64,000 bases of DNA from an uncultured SAR86 cluster bacterium (GTDB lineage Bacteria > Pseudomonadota > Gammaproteobacteria > Magnimaribacterales > AG-339-G14), in the NCBI GenBank assembly GCA_902627595.1, contig CACOJO010000001.1, positions 124,001 to 188,000 on the forward strand, written 5' to 3'. The stretch's first letter is position 1. Each line of letters begins with the position of its first letter. Both the position numbers and the translations under genes were made by a program. The notes under the pieces are model-generated. The model did no database searches. It had not been told where the DNA came from and saw nothing but the letters and a program-made list of their open reading frames with translations. This document shows, one piece after another, positions 42,101 to 50,770 of the stretch.

Positions 42101-43736
42101 TTTCTTCTCGAATTGAGTCTATTGGGGGGTTGGTAATTTGGGCAAATAGTTGTTTAAAGTAATCGTAAATCATCCTAGGCTTATCAGATAAACAAGCCAA
42201 TGCTGCATCATTTCCCATAGACCCTAGGGGATCTCTTAACTCTGTTACTAAAGGAAGCAGCATGAATTCCAAGGTCTCAGTTGTATATCCAAAAGCTTTC
42301 ATTTTTGAAATCAAATCAGAAACTGCATATTTTTTTGATCTATCTGGCAGATCGTCTAATTCAATGATTTGATTGCTATTCCAATCTCCGTATGGATGCT
42401 GATTAGCGACTTCTTTTTTTATTTCTTCGTCAGAAATTAATTTTCCTTTCTCAAAGTCGATTAAAAACATTTTACCTGGTTGCAACCTACCTTTTCTTAA
42501 GACGGTTTTAGACTCAACTTCAAGGACGCCAACTTCAGAAGCCATGATTACTTTGTCGTTGTCTGTAACATAAAACCTGCTTGGTCTAAGACCATTTCTA
42601 TCTAAGACCGCTCCAACCTGTGTGCCATCGGTAAAAACTATTGAAGCTGGCCCGTCCCAAGGCTCCATTAGAGAGGAAGAGTATTGATAAAAGTCTTTTT
42701 TAGCTTTTGCCATATTTTTATCGTTTTGCCATGCTTCAGGAATCATCATCATGACAGCCTCGGGCAGTTTTCTACCAGTCATAATCAGGAGTTCTAAAAC
42801 ATTATCGAAACTTCCAGAATCTGAGCAATCCGGTTCGGCTATTGGAAAAAGTTTACTTATTTTATTCTTATAAAAATTGCTAGACGCCTTGCCTTGCCGA
42901 GACTGCATTAGATTCATGTTGCCTTTTAATGTATTTATTTCTCCGTTATGACACATATATCTGCATGGCTGAGCTCTATCCCAAGATGGAAAAGTATTTG
43001 TGCTAAATCTTGAGTGCACCATCGCTAGATGGGTTTCAAAAGATTTATCTTCTAAGTCTGGGAAAAAAGGAAAAAGTTGAGAGGGTGTTAGCATGCCTTT
43101 GTAAACTATTAGTCTTGAAGACAAGCTGCATGCATAAAACATCAAAGCTTGAGAAAGATTGCTTTCCTGTCTTAATTTTTTAGTAAATATTTTTCTTACA
43201 AGATAAAGTTTTCTTTCAAAGTTATTTTGGTCGATATTCTTTGGAGCCTTGATAAAAATTTGCTCAATGCCGGGCTTGCAATCTAAGGCGGCTGGACCCA
43301 CGTCTGCTTTTTTTGAATCAGTTGGAACTTGTCGCCAGCCTAATAATTCAAGTTTTTCTTGTTTTAAAACATTCTCAATAGTTTTTTTGCAGAAATTTTT
43401 CTCAGACTGTTTCTGGGGTAAGAAAATATTTCCTACAGCATAATTTCCTTTTTCAGGAAGATTTATCTTCAGTTTTTTTGCCTCTTCTTTAAAAAACTCA
43501 TGTGGCAAAGCTAAGAGAATCCCTGCGCCATCTCCAGTATTTTCTTCAAAACCACAACCGCCTCTGTGATCCATTCTTGAATTGATGATGTATGCGTCAT
43601 CCATGATTTCCCTGGAAGGCACACCTTTAATATTTGCAACAAGGCCAACTCCACAAGAGTCTTTTTCAAACTCTGGATCATAAAGACCTTGCTTTTTTGG
43701 CCTGACGTCTAAATTTTTAATATTTTTTTTCAGCAC
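39177..43736 (-). CDS. gltB: Glutamate synthase (NADPH) large subunit
   Basis: Forms glutamate from glutamine and 2-oxoglutarate. A 27-residue propeptide precedes Cys28 (DSCGVG), the expected N-terminal nucleophile of the class II amidotransferase domain. The central and FMN-binding synthase domains follow, with the 3Fe-4S motif CxxxxxCxxxxC in CIMMRKCHLNTC, and a GXGXG-type C-terminal domain. The 1,519 residues match bacterial GltB. Translation starts at GTG (43734-43736). The 153 bp upstream contain an NtrC-like operator. The order aroK-aroB-gltB-gltD is the pseudomonad one. Confidence 0.97.
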   Translation of the reverse strand: MLKKNIKNLDVRPKKQGLYDPEFEKDSCGVGLVANIKGVPSREIMDDAYIINSRMDHRGGCGFEENTGDGAGILLALPHEFFKEEAKKLKINLPEKGNYAVGNIFLPQKQSEKNFCKKTIENVLKQEKLELLGWRQVPTDSKKADVGPAALDCKPGIEQIFIKAPKNIDQNNFERKLYLVRKIFTKKLRQESNLSQALMFYACSLSSRLIVYKGMLTPSQLFPFFPDLEDKSFETHLAMVHSRFSTNTFPSWDRAQPCRYMCHNGEINTLKGNMNLMQSRQGKASSNFYKNKISKLFPIAEPDCSDSGSFDNVLELLIMTGRKLPEAVMMMIPEAWQNDKNMAKAKKDFYQYSSSLMEPWDGPASIVFTDGTQVGAVLDRNGLRPSRFYVTDNDKVIMASEVGVLEVESKTVLRKGRLQPGKMFLIDFEKGKLISDEEIKKEVANQHPYGDWNSNQIIELDDLPDRSKKYAVSDLISKMKAFGYTTETLEFMLLPLVTELRDPLGSMGNDAALACLSDKPRMIYDYFKQLFAQITNPPIDSIREEIIMSLECLVGPEGNLLSTDENNVKRLRLEHPILSNQELEKIRSIKTKGYKSKTIDITYKKGLGKKGLTKALDSICKESSKAIDEGYSFIILSDKNITSDKLALSTLLACSTVHNFLVKKEKRTQIGIVLESGEAREVHHHCLLIGYGADAINPYLAFAVLEKSLEDGALEDKNLNNSSDLVKAYKKGVAKGMLKVMAKMGISTLQSYKGAQIFEAVGLSDEIIEKSFPGTPSRVQGVTFDILSEEMERRHLMGFPESLENNVTSLPNPGDFHWRNGGDSHMWDPKSISALQIAARNNDESAYWNFSNHANEETTKNSTLRGLMKFKFSKNPLPLDKVEPEKEIVKRFATGAMSLGSISTEAHESLALAMNKLGGKSNTGEGGEDPIRFKPLEDGNSKRSAIKQVASGRFGVTMWYLTNADELQIKIAQGAKPGEGGELPGTKVDKYIAKIRHSTPGVGLISPPPHHDIYSIEDIAQLIHDLKNANRSSRISVKLVSEIGVGTIAAGVVKAKTDHLVIAGHDGGTGASPLTSIKHAGLPWELGIAETHQTLVMNNLRSRVVLQTDGQLKTGRDVAIAAILGAEEFGFSTAPLVTLGCIMMRKCHLNTCPVGIATQDKELRKKFKGSPENVVNYLFMVAKELRMIMANLGVTKLDDLIGRVDLLEMDKAIDHWKRDGLDLSKILSPAEIIYKDTEVFNTQKQNHNLEKSLDMKLLKKIKNHIKTKKRIVINSKIGNTNRVFGTIISNEVAKSWGAAGLPNDTLRFNLTGSAGQSFGAWATKGMTLSLEGDANDYVGKGLSGGKLIIYPPADSRFTPNENIILGNVALYGATDGEAYFRGIAAERFCVRNSGAKVVVEGIGDHGCEYMTGGRAVILGPTGRNFGAGMSGGIAYVYDPKNNFKKNCNMSTFDLEKLVINEDKEELKTLITKHHRYTKSDVAKKILSNWNLELANFRKVMPIDFKRVLMETNNQKLKVS

Positions 43737-43799
43737 ACATTACCTACATCTCTTTTAGTAACATGCCCTTTTAACGCATGGACGATGCGCCACTTTTAA

Positions 43800-43815
43800 G
43801 GCATGTGATATGCCC
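43800..43815 (-). promoter_or_regulatory. Candidate sigma-54-type promoter for gltB
   Basis: On the minus strand the sequence GGGCATATCACATGCC has GG and GC dinucleotides spaced as in the -24/-12 elements. Other consensus bases fit poorly, and the site is also a small dyad (GGCAT...ATGCC), so it may be an operator instead. It would start transcription about 53 nt before the gltB GTG. Confidence 0.25.
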
Positions 43816-43861
43816 CCCATTTAAAAGGAATATCAATTTATCAGAATATAGAAGTGAATTT

Positions 43862-43878
43862 TGCACCAAAATAGTGCA
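43862..43878 (-). promoter_or_regulatory. NtrC-like operator upstream of gltBD
   Basis: TGCACCAAAATAGTGCA differs by one base from a perfect TGCACCA-N3-TGGTGCA palindrome, the classical NtrC (NR-I) binding site. It lies 12 bp beyond the aroB stop and about 125 bp upstream of the gltB start, in the correct region to control gltBD in response to nitrogen. Confidence 0.6.
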
Positions 43879-43889
43879 TATAACTTTTG

Positions 43890-44978
43890 CTAATAAAATA
43901 AGCTATTTTTTATAGCATTTTCTATTTTTGAGTTATTAGCAATACCCATAATTTGAGCTTTTCCTAATTTCTCTAAAAGAATAAATCTAAGAAGATTTCT
44001 TTTCTTTTTTTTATCTGATTGCATCAACTTAATGAGCCTTTTAGGATTTATTTTTTTCTTAAGTTTTGTAGCGATACCTGATTTTTTGATAATAGAATGA
44101 ACCCTTTCATAGGCATCTGGCTCTAAATTGGAATTAATTTCTGAAAGTTTAACTGCTGCAAGCATACCTAAGGCTACTGCTTCTCCATGACTATAAAGTT
44201 TATTGTCTCCAATAGTTTCCAAAGCATGCCCAAAAGTATGTCCAAAATTTAAAATTGCGCGAAGTCCTTCTTCTTTTTCATCTTTAGAAACAACAGCAGC
44301 CTTAATTTCAATCGATCTTTTTATGGCATGTTCTAAAAATTTAGGTTTTAAAGCTAAAACTTGTCTTAGGTTTTTTTCAAGCCAAGAAAAAAATCTTTTA
44401 TCTGAAATAAGCCCATGTTTGATTACTTCCATTAGACCACACTGAATTTCTAACTTTGACAATGTTTTTAGAAATTTTGTATCTACAATTACTTGTGATG
44501 GTTGGTTGAAAGTTCCGATCATATTTTTAAATCCTTTATGATTGACCCCTGTTTTTCCTCCAATGCTGGCGTCGACTTGGGATAACAAAGTAGAAGGGAT
44601 TAAGACAAAATCAACTCCTCGTAAAAAAGTTGAAGAAATGAAACCGGCTATGTCGCAAGTAATTCCTCCACCTACACCAAAAATAATACAATCTCTAGAA
44701 TAGTTATTTCTAATTAGAAAGTCATAAACTCTAGTTAGATATGCCATATTTTTATTGCTTTCAGATGCATTAATTTTTATTGAATTAATTTTTTTTGAGG
44801 AAGAATTTTTTAAATTTCTTTTCAATTTATTTATTAGAAATTCCGGGACTTTACTATCCGTTATCAAAAAGACATCCTTTCGAGATACTAATTTTTTTAG
44901 CGGTATTGAACCAAGAAGATCATGACCAATCTTGATATCATAATTTTTTGAATTCGTTTTTACTCTGATGATTTTCAT
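43890..44978 (-). CDS. aroB: 3-dehydroquinate synthase
   Basis: Second step of the shikimate pathway, NAD- and zinc-dependent. GGGITCDIAGF near 103, the substrate-binding GGKTGVNHKGFKN and the zinc-ligand stretch LNFGHTFGHALE are visible. The 362 residues are normal. The ATG overlaps the aroK TGA (ATGA). A short hairpin (43902-43916) sits inside the last codons. The end is only 11 bp from the NtrC-like site. Confidence 0.96.
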   Translation of the reverse strand: MKIIRVKTNSKNYDIKIGHDLLGSIPLKKLVSRKDVFLITDSKVPEFLINKLKRNLKNSSSKKINSIKINASESNKNMAYLTRVYDFLIRNNYSRDCIIFGVGGGITCDIAGFISSTFLRGVDFVLIPSTLLSQVDASIGGKTGVNHKGFKNMIGTFNQPSQVIVDTKFLKTLSKLEIQCGLMEVIKHGLISDKRFFSWLEKNLRQVLALKPKFLEHAIKRSIEIKAAVVSKDEKEEGLRAILNFGHTFGHALETIGDNKLYSHGEAVALGMLAAVKLSEINSNLEPDAYERVHSIIKKSGIATKLKKKINPKRLIKLMQSDKKKKRNLLRFILLEKLGKAQIMGIANNSKIENAIKNSLFY

Positions 44979-45478
44979 TTTCTTAAAAAATTAATTATTT
45001 TTTTCAAAATTTCTTCCTCTTTTAGATTATCCATAGAAATTTGTATCTGCGATACTTCTTCATACATATTAAATCTCTCTTTATATAATTTTCTTAATGT
45101 ATTCAAAGCATCGCCATTATTAAGTAAGGGACGTTTTGAGCTAGCCTTGGTTCTTTCATGTTGTCTTTCTACAGAAGAGTCTAAAAAAATAACTTTGCTT
45201 TCCTTTTTTAAGAATAAACGATTTATATCTTTTTCAACTATTCCACCTCCAGTAGCAATCACAACATTATTCAATGGATGAGTATTATTTAAGGCTTCTG
45301 ATTCTTTCAAACGAAAATAATTTTCACCTTTTTTTTCAAAAATCTCCTTTATTTTCAGTCCTTCAGCTTTCTCAACCAATTTATCAGTATCGTAAAATTC
45401 ATATCCCAACTTCTCAGATAAATCTTTTCCGATTGTGGATTTACCTGTTCCCATGGGACCTACTAAAAAAACCTTCAT
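44975..45478 (-). CDS. aroK: Shikimate kinase
   Basis: Phosphorylates shikimate. The P-loop GPMGTGKST (7-15) is followed by DTDK and the lid-region arginines in RTKASSKRPLL. The 167 residues fit AroK. It is divergent from the penicillin-binding protein gene with 44 bp between; the pilMNOPQ genes that occupy this gap in pseudomonads are absent. Confidence 0.95.
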   Translation of the reverse strand: MKVFLVGPMGTGKSTIGKDLSEKLGYEFYDTDKLVEKAEGLKIKEIFEKKGENYFRLKESEALNNTHPLNNVVIATGGGIVEKDINRLFLKKESKVIFLDSSVERQHERTKASSKRPLLNNGDALNTLRKLYKERFNMYEEVSQIQISMDNLKEEEILKKIINFLRK

Positions 45479-45522
45479 AAACTAATCTCTTAGACTAAAA
45501 TATTGAAATAAGTTTACCTTAA

Positions 45523-47922
45523 ATGATGCTTTATCTATTCAAATCAAAAATCTTTTATTTGCTTTTAGTTGTGGTACTTCTTCCAATTCAGTTTTCCTTA
45601 GGAGTTTATTTGTATTTTGCATCAGAAATTCCATCATCTACCGAAGTTGCATCTGTTGAGTTACAAGTTCCTTTAAAGATTTTTACAAAAGATGAAAAGC
45701 TTATTGGTGAATTTGGAGAAATTCACCGTACTAAATTAAGATTTGAAGAAATACCTGACACCTTTGTAAAAGCATTTCTAGCTGCAGAAGATAGTGACTA
45801 TTTCAATCATACAGGCGTTGATCTTTTTAGTTTAATTAGAGCTGCTTACCAGTTTCTGAGAGAAGGAGAAATTGTAAGCGGAGGTGGCACTATTACTATG
45901 CAGGTTGCAAGAAATTATGTTCTTACTAAAGAAAGAACTTTTGAGAGAAAGCTAAAGGAAATTTTTACTGCTTTGAAAATAGATTTTTCGTTTACTAAAG
46001 AAGAGATATTTGAGCTTTATGTAAATCAAATTTTTCTTGGTAATAGAGCCTATGGTATTAAAGCCGCGGCAGAAATTTACTACGATAAAAAATTAGACGA
46101 CCTAAATCTTGCTCAATATGCAATGATAGCCGCTCTTCCAAAAGCGCCATCAAGAATTAATCCACTTATAAATCCAAGAAAGGCTATCAACAGAAGGAAC
46201 TATGTCCTAAGAAGAATGCTTGCATTGGAGTTTATTGATCAAACGCAATTTGAACTTGCATCAAGTGCACCAGTTACAGCCTCATATTCTGGAATATCTC
46301 CAGAAGTAGAGGCCGATTATTTAGCAGAAGAAATAAGAAAATATATTATTCAGAATTATGGTCTTTCAGCTTATAAAGACGGTTATCAAGTTTTTTCTAC
46401 ACTTGATTCAAAATATCAATCTGCTGCAAGAGAGGCAGTAGAAAAGGGAATTGAAGATTATGAGGATAGACATGGATTTTCAAAACCTGAAAATCATGAA
46501 TATTTAATACCAAAAAGCTTTAAAAATAGATCAGAATTTTTTTATGCATTTGCATACGACCCATTTTCTTATTTAGATGAGTTTGGAATAGAACTTGAGA
46601 CTAAAAATCCCTTTTATAAAACTATGAAGTTCTTAGAAGGACAGGCTGACTTTAAAAGTTATAAACCAATAATTTTGATTTCTGTTGAGAATGAGAGGCT
46701 TCTTGCATTAAACAAAGAAGGACAAATAGAGAATATTCTTTTTAATGATTTAAAAAAATCAATAAGACCAAGAATTAATGAAAATAGAAAAGATAAAAAA
46801 TTGACTAATTTTTCAGATTTTTTTGAGAGTGGAGACCTTATTTGGCTTGCTAGAGAAGAAAATCAAGAAAATTCGGTTAAGATATCCATTCACCCAAAAG
46901 TCCAATCTGCTTTGGTTAGCCTTAATCCATCTTCAGGCGAAATTTTGGCTTTAGTTGGCGGTTACAATTTTAGAAATAGTCAATTTAATAGAGCGATTCA
47001 AGCAAAACCTCAATTAGGTTCAAATTTTAAACCATTCTTATACGCAGCAGCATTTGAAAACGGCTTTAGTCCAGCATCAATAATTATTGACTCTCCTTTG
47101 GTATTTGATGATCAGAATTTAGAAGAAATATGGAGACCAAGAAATGCAAGCGGTAAATTTTATGGACCTACTAGGCTCAGAGAGGCTCTAGTTCAATCGA
47201 GGAATGTTGTCAGCGTTAAACTTCTTCAAGAGGTTTCAATTAAAAATACTAAAGAAGCTCTGGAAAAATATGGATTTCTTAGTGAAGAACTTCCAGATGA
47301 TTTATCTCTAGCTTTGGGCTCTTACGGGGCAAGTCCTCTAAAGAATGCTGAGATGTTTTCTATTTTTGCAAATGGCGGCAAGAAAATTGTTCCTTATTTC
47401 ATAGACAGAATACTTTTTCCAGATGGAAGTGAGATTAATTTTTCAGAAGAAAATAAATTTGAAACAGGAGATTATTTATCTCAATGGCATGGAACTTATA
47501 AAAATGAAAGTGAGAATTTTGACATAGACCCCAGAATTGCTTTTATGGTTAATGACATTTTAAAAGAGGCTGCACAAAGAGGTACAGGAAGAAAGATAAA
47601 TGATTTAGGAAGAAAAGATTTTGCGGCTAAAACAGGAACTTCTAATGATGCTGAAAGCACATGGTTTACTGGATTCAATGAAAACATTTTAACTACTGTT
47701 TGGTTTGGATATGATAATCCATCTAGCTTGGGAGATAACGAATTTGGCAGCACGACCTCTTTACCGATTTGGCTCGAATATAAAAAACAAATTATTGACA
47801 GCATACCAAAAGGAAAATTCAAGAAGCCTGCAGGTCTAATCGCAAGAAAAATAAATTTAGAAACTGGAGAGCTTGCAAAACCAGAGGATAAAAAAGTTAA
47901 ATTTGAGCTTTTTCTCAACTAG
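45523..47922 (+). CDS. mrcA: Penicillin-binding protein 1A (bifunctional transglycosylase/transpeptidase)
   Basis: Class A PBP that polymerises and cross-links peptidoglycan in the periplasm. A cytoplasmic/membrane anchor (~10-33) is followed by the GT51 domain with Glu89 (AAEDSDYFNH) and GGGTITMQVARN (120-131). A PBP1A-type OB insert follows. The transpeptidase domain shows Ser500-x2-Lys503, Ser559-Arg-Asn561 and Lys703-Thr-Gly. The 799 residues are typical. Two adjacent ATGs (45523, 45526) could start it. The 3' end overlaps convergent slmA by 8 bp. Confidence 0.96.
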   Translation: MMLYLFKSKIFYLLLVVVLLPIQFSLGVYLYFASEIPSSTEVASVELQVPLKIFTKDEKLIGEFGEIHRTKLRFEEIPDTFVKAFLAAEDSDYFNHTGVDLFSLIRAAYQFLREGEIVSGGGTITMQVARNYVLTKERTFERKLKEIFTALKIDFSFTKEEIFELYVNQIFLGNRAYGIKAAAEIYYDKKLDDLNLAQYAMIAALPKAPSRINPLINPRKAINRRNYVLRRMLALEFIDQTQFELASSAPVTASYSGISPEVEADYLAEEIRKYIIQNYGLSAYKDGYQVFSTLDSKYQSAAREAVEKGIEDYEDRHGFSKPENHEYLIPKSFKNRSEFFYAFAYDPFSYLDEFGIELETKNPFYKTMKFLEGQADFKSYKPIILISVENERLLALNKEGQIENILFNDLKKSIRPRINENRKDKKLTNFSDFFESGDLIWLAREENQENSVKISIHPKVQSALVSLNPSSGEILALVGGYNFRNSQFNRAIQAKPQLGSNFKPFLYAAAFENGFSPASIIIDSPLVFDDQNLEEIWRPRNASGKFYGPTRLREALVQSRNVVSVKLLQEVSIKNTKEALEKYGFLSEELPDDLSLALGSYGASPLKNAEMFSIFANGGKKIVPYFIDRILFPDGSEINFSEENKFETGDYLSQWHGTYKNESENFDIDPRIAFMVNDILKEAAQRGTGRKINDLGRKDFAAKTGTSNDAESTWFTGFNENILTTVWFGYDNPSSLGDNEFGSTTSLPIWLEYKKQIIDSIPKGKFKKPAGLIARKINLETGELAKPEDKKVKFELFLN

Positions 47923-48499
47923 GAAAAATAGCTTTTTTTAAAAAACTCCATTGATCTTGCCATGATGAGCTAAGATCTTTTTTGAATTTACTCCTTACAA
48001 AAGATTGAATTTGGCCTTCTAAACAAGATAAAAGCAAGTCACAAGATGAAGCTAAATTTAAATTGAGTTTCTTCTTAGTTTTTCTTTCATAATCTTGAAG
48101 AGACTGCCTTATTTCTATGTTTATTTTTTCAAAACAATTAGAAACTTTATCTATTATTTTTATTTCGTCGGCCGTAAATACTTCTCGGGTGAGAATTCGA
48201 GAAAAGCCTTTGTTAGTTTCACAAAATTTCAATACAAGCGAGATTAATTGGCCCGGAAAATCTTCTGGCTTGGTTTCCTCCCTCATTGCTACTAATCGTG
48301 TAAAGATACTCTCTTCAAAAAAAATCACTAATTCTTCATATATTTTTCTTTTACTTGGAAAGTGTTTGTAAATGGCTGCTTCGGTAATTTCTGATCTTTT
48401 GGCTAACTCTGCAGTTGTGATTTTCAAAAGATCTCTCTCTTCAAGCATGGCTGCTAGAGATTGCATTATTATAAGTTTTCTTTGTTTTTTCTTTTCCAT
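47915..48499 (-). CDS. slmA: Nucleoid occlusion factor SlmA (TetR fold)
   Basis: TetR-family protein; in E. coli SlmA binds chromosomal sites and blocks FtsZ assembly over the nucleoid. The helix-turn-helix is at about 27-47 (ITTAELAKRSEITEAAIYKH), followed by FPSKRKIYEEL. ILTREVF and the C-terminal EGQIQSFVRSKFK resemble the E. coli ILTGHAL and EGMLSRFVRSEFK. The 194 residues agree with SlmA (198). It starts immediately after the argB stop; the argB-slmA neighbourhood supports SlmA over an unrelated TetR regulator. Confidence 0.85.
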   Translation of the reverse strand: MEKKKQRKLIIMQSLAAMLEERDLLKITTAELAKRSEITEAAIYKHFPSKRKIYEELVIFFEESIFTRLVAMREETKPEDFPGQLISLVLKFCETNKGFSRILTREVFTADEIKIIDKVSNCFEKINIEIRQSLQDYERKTKKKLNLNLASSCDLLLSCLEGQIQSFVRSKFKKDLSSSWQDQWSFLKKAIFPS

Positions 48500-49360
48500 T
48501 TACTTACTTATCCAAGTACCGACTCCTTTATCAGTCAAAAGCTCTATCAATACAGAGTGAGGCACTCGACCATCAACGATGTGAGCATTTTTTACTCCTT
48601 TCTCTAAACAATCAATCGCTCCTGTTAACTTAGGGTACATACCTCCTTTTATATTTTTTTTGTCTTTTAAAATCTTTTTTGCCTCTTTTAAAGTCATTGT
48701 AGATATTTTTTTTCCTTCCAGATCTTTTACTCCTGAAATATCTGTGAGCAGAATTATTTTTTCAGCTTTTAATGAAGCTGCAATTTCACAAGCTACAAAA
48801 TCGCCATTAATATTCATCGGTTTCTTTTTAGAGGTCCATCCTATAGGAGAAATAATAGGAATTTTTCCTTCTTTGATGCAAGCTAAAATTTTTTTTCTGT
48901 TTATTTTTTTAATTTTTCCTACTTCGCCAAGATTTTTTTTATCATCTTTTACTGCATTGATAGGAGAATTTTTCTTACCTACAAGTCTGCTAGTTTTTCC
49001 TCCCCAAAATTGAATTAAATCTGAAATACTCTTATTTATTTTGTTATCAAGAACTTTTTGTACAATATCTATCATTTCTAAGGAGGTTTTTCTTATTCCA
49101 TTAATAAATTCGAATGAAATTTTTTTAGTATTGAGTTCTAAATCTATTTGAGGACCTCCACCATGAATTAAAACTGGATGAATTCCTACAGTTTTCATAA
49201 GCACTAAGTCTCTTGCAAAGTTTTTTTGTAAAACTTTATTTTCCATGGCATTTCCACCATATTTAATGACAACAATTTTGTTATTAAATTTTCTTATATA
49301 AGGTAAAGCTTCAGTCAAAACCTTAGAGATATTTATTGCATTTTTCTCAGAAATACTCAT
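48500..49360 (-). CDS. argB: N-acetylglutamate kinase
   Basis: Phosphorylates N-acetylglutamate in arginine synthesis, directly before ArgC (encoded at 21-22 kb). VVIKYGGNAM near 31-40, HGGGPQID and NINGDFVACEIAASL are the family motifs. The 286 residues are normal. The ATG shares one base with the algC stop, and the TAA abuts the slmA ATG. The algC-argB order matches pseudomonads. Confidence 0.95.
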   Translation of the reverse strand: MSISEKNAINISKVLTEALPYIRKFNNKIVVIKYGGNAMENKVLQKNFARDLVLMKTVGIHPVLIHGGGPQIDLELNTKKISFEFINGIRKTSLEMIDIVQKVLDNKINKSISDLIQFWGGKTSRLVGKKNSPINAVKDDKKNLGEVGKIKKINRKKILACIKEGKIPIISPIGWTSKKKPMNINGDFVACEIAASLKAEKIILLTDISGVKDLEGKKISTMTLKEAKKILKDKKNIKGGMYPKLTGAIDCLEKGVKNAHIVDGRVPHSVLIELLTDKGVGTWISK

Positions 49361-50733
49361 TAAAAGTTAAGTTGCAGGTCATAATCTATTTTAGACAAAA
49401 TTTCTTTGAAATAATTTTTTATTTCCAACAAATCTTTTTCTGTATTACCTTCAAACCTTAAAACTAAATTTGGAGATGTATTTGAAGCTCTAACAAGACC
49501 CCAAGAATTTTTACTTTCCAGTCTAATTCCATCGATATCAATTAGCTTGTAATTATTATCTTTAATTAAGGGTTTAAGTTCATCAATAATCTTAAATTTC
49601 TGTTGTTCCGTGACTTTTAGGTTTATTTCAGGTGTGGAGTAGCTGAATGGATAAGATTCAAAAATTTCACTAGAGGTTAATTTTTTTTTAGATAAAATTT
49701 CTATAAGTCTAAGAGCTGAATATATGGCATCATCAAAGCCATACCAATCATCATTAAAAAATATGTGGCCACTCATTTCTCCACCCAGAAGAGCATTAGT
49801 TTCTATAATTTTTGATTTTATATAGGAGTGACCAGTTCTAGAGAGCACAGGAGTTCCATTAAAGTCTCTTATTTTTTTTTCTAAAATTGTTGAGCACTTT
49901 ACGTCATAAACAATATTTCCTTTAGAATTTTTCTTTAAAACATCTTCGGCTAAAAGAATCATGTACAAATCTGGGAAAACTATTTTTCCTTTGTTATCAA
50001 CCAAGCCCACTCTGTCTCCATCACCATCAAGTGCAATTCCTAAATCTGAATTTGTTTCAAGAACTTTATTTTGAAGATCTTCCAAGTTTTTAGGATCGCT
50101 GGGGTCGGGATGATGATTTGGAAAATTACCATCAACTTTTGTATGCAACTCAATAAGATCTATTCCTGCGACTCTAAAGGCTTTAGGTGCAATAACTCCT
50201 CCAACTCCATTGCCACAATCCAAACAAACTTTTATCTTCGAGCCTATGTTAATTTTATTTTTTATTTTTCTTAAATAATCCTCTTTAACATCAAAGGAAG
50301 AAATATTGCCCGCACCGTTTAGATAATTTTCTTCTTCTATAATTAGTTTTATTTTTTTGATTTCTTCACTTGTCATTGATTTTTTATCTATGACAATTTT
50401 TAAACCATTATAATTTTTTGGATTGTGACTGCCGGTGAGTATGACTCCATCGGATACATTTGTTTCAAAAGTAGAAAAATAAAGAAGCGGTGTGGGCACT
50501 TCTCCAATATCTATTACATCACATCCTGAAGACATGACTCCTTTTTGAAACTGCTTTAAAAGCCTAGGCCCAGAAATTCTTCCATCTCTTGCAGTAACTA
50601 ATGAATTTCTACCTTCAGAAAGGAGATAAGAACCTAAAGCTTTACCAATATAGAATATACCTTCTTCAGTAAGCTCTTCGTCAACTATTCCTCGAATATC
50701 ATATGCTCGGAAAATTTGAGAATTAACTTTCAT
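49360..50733 (-). CDS. algC: Phosphomannomutase/phosphoglucomutase
   Basis: Alpha-D-phosphohexomutase interconverting 6- and 1-phosphates of mannose or glucose for sugar-nucleotide synthesis. TGSHNP carries the phosphorylated serine, DGDGDRVG is the metal loop, and GEMSGH is the sugar-specificity loop of AlgC-type enzymes. RASNTSPNLVLRFE is the phosphate-binding end. The 457 residues match AlgC. It could feed LPS sugars and the glycosyltransferase cassette at 51.7 kb. Confidence 0.93.
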   Translation of the reverse strand: MKVNSQIFRAYDIRGIVDEELTEEGIFYIGKALGSYLLSEGRNSLVTARDGRISGPRLLKQFQKGVMSSGCDVIDIGEVPTPLLYFSTFETNVSDGVILTGSHNPKNYNGLKIVIDKKSMTSEEIKKIKLIIEEENYLNGAGNISSFDVKEDYLRKIKNKINIGSKIKVCLDCGNGVGGVIAPKAFRVAGIDLIELHTKVDGNFPNHHPDPSDPKNLEDLQNKVLETNSDLGIALDGDGDRVGLVDNKGKIVFPDLYMILLAEDVLKKNSKGNIVYDVKCSTILEKKIRDFNGTPVLSRTGHSYIKSKIIETNALLGGEMSGHIFFNDDWYGFDDAIYSALRLIEILSKKKLTSSEIFESYPFSYSTPEINLKVTEQQKFKIIDELKPLIKDNNYKLIDIDGIRLESKNSWGLVRASNTSPNLVLRFEGNTEKDLLEIKNYFKEILSKIDYDLQLNF

Positions 50734-50749
50734 ATTAGCTGATCCACTT

Positions 50750-50755
50750 TATAAT
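50750..50755 (+). promoter_or_regulatory. Candidate -10 element for ilvE
   Basis: A perfect TATAAT sits 15 bp before the ilvE ATG in the short divergent gap with algC. No convincing -35 hexamer accompanies it. Confidence 0.35.
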
Positions 50756-50770
50756 GAATTTTTTTTAATT

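Noticed and set aside
43902..43916. GCTAT/ATAGC hairpin at the end of aroB as a terminator
   Set aside because: A 5 bp AT-rich stem inside the last codons without a clean T-run; chance is likely.
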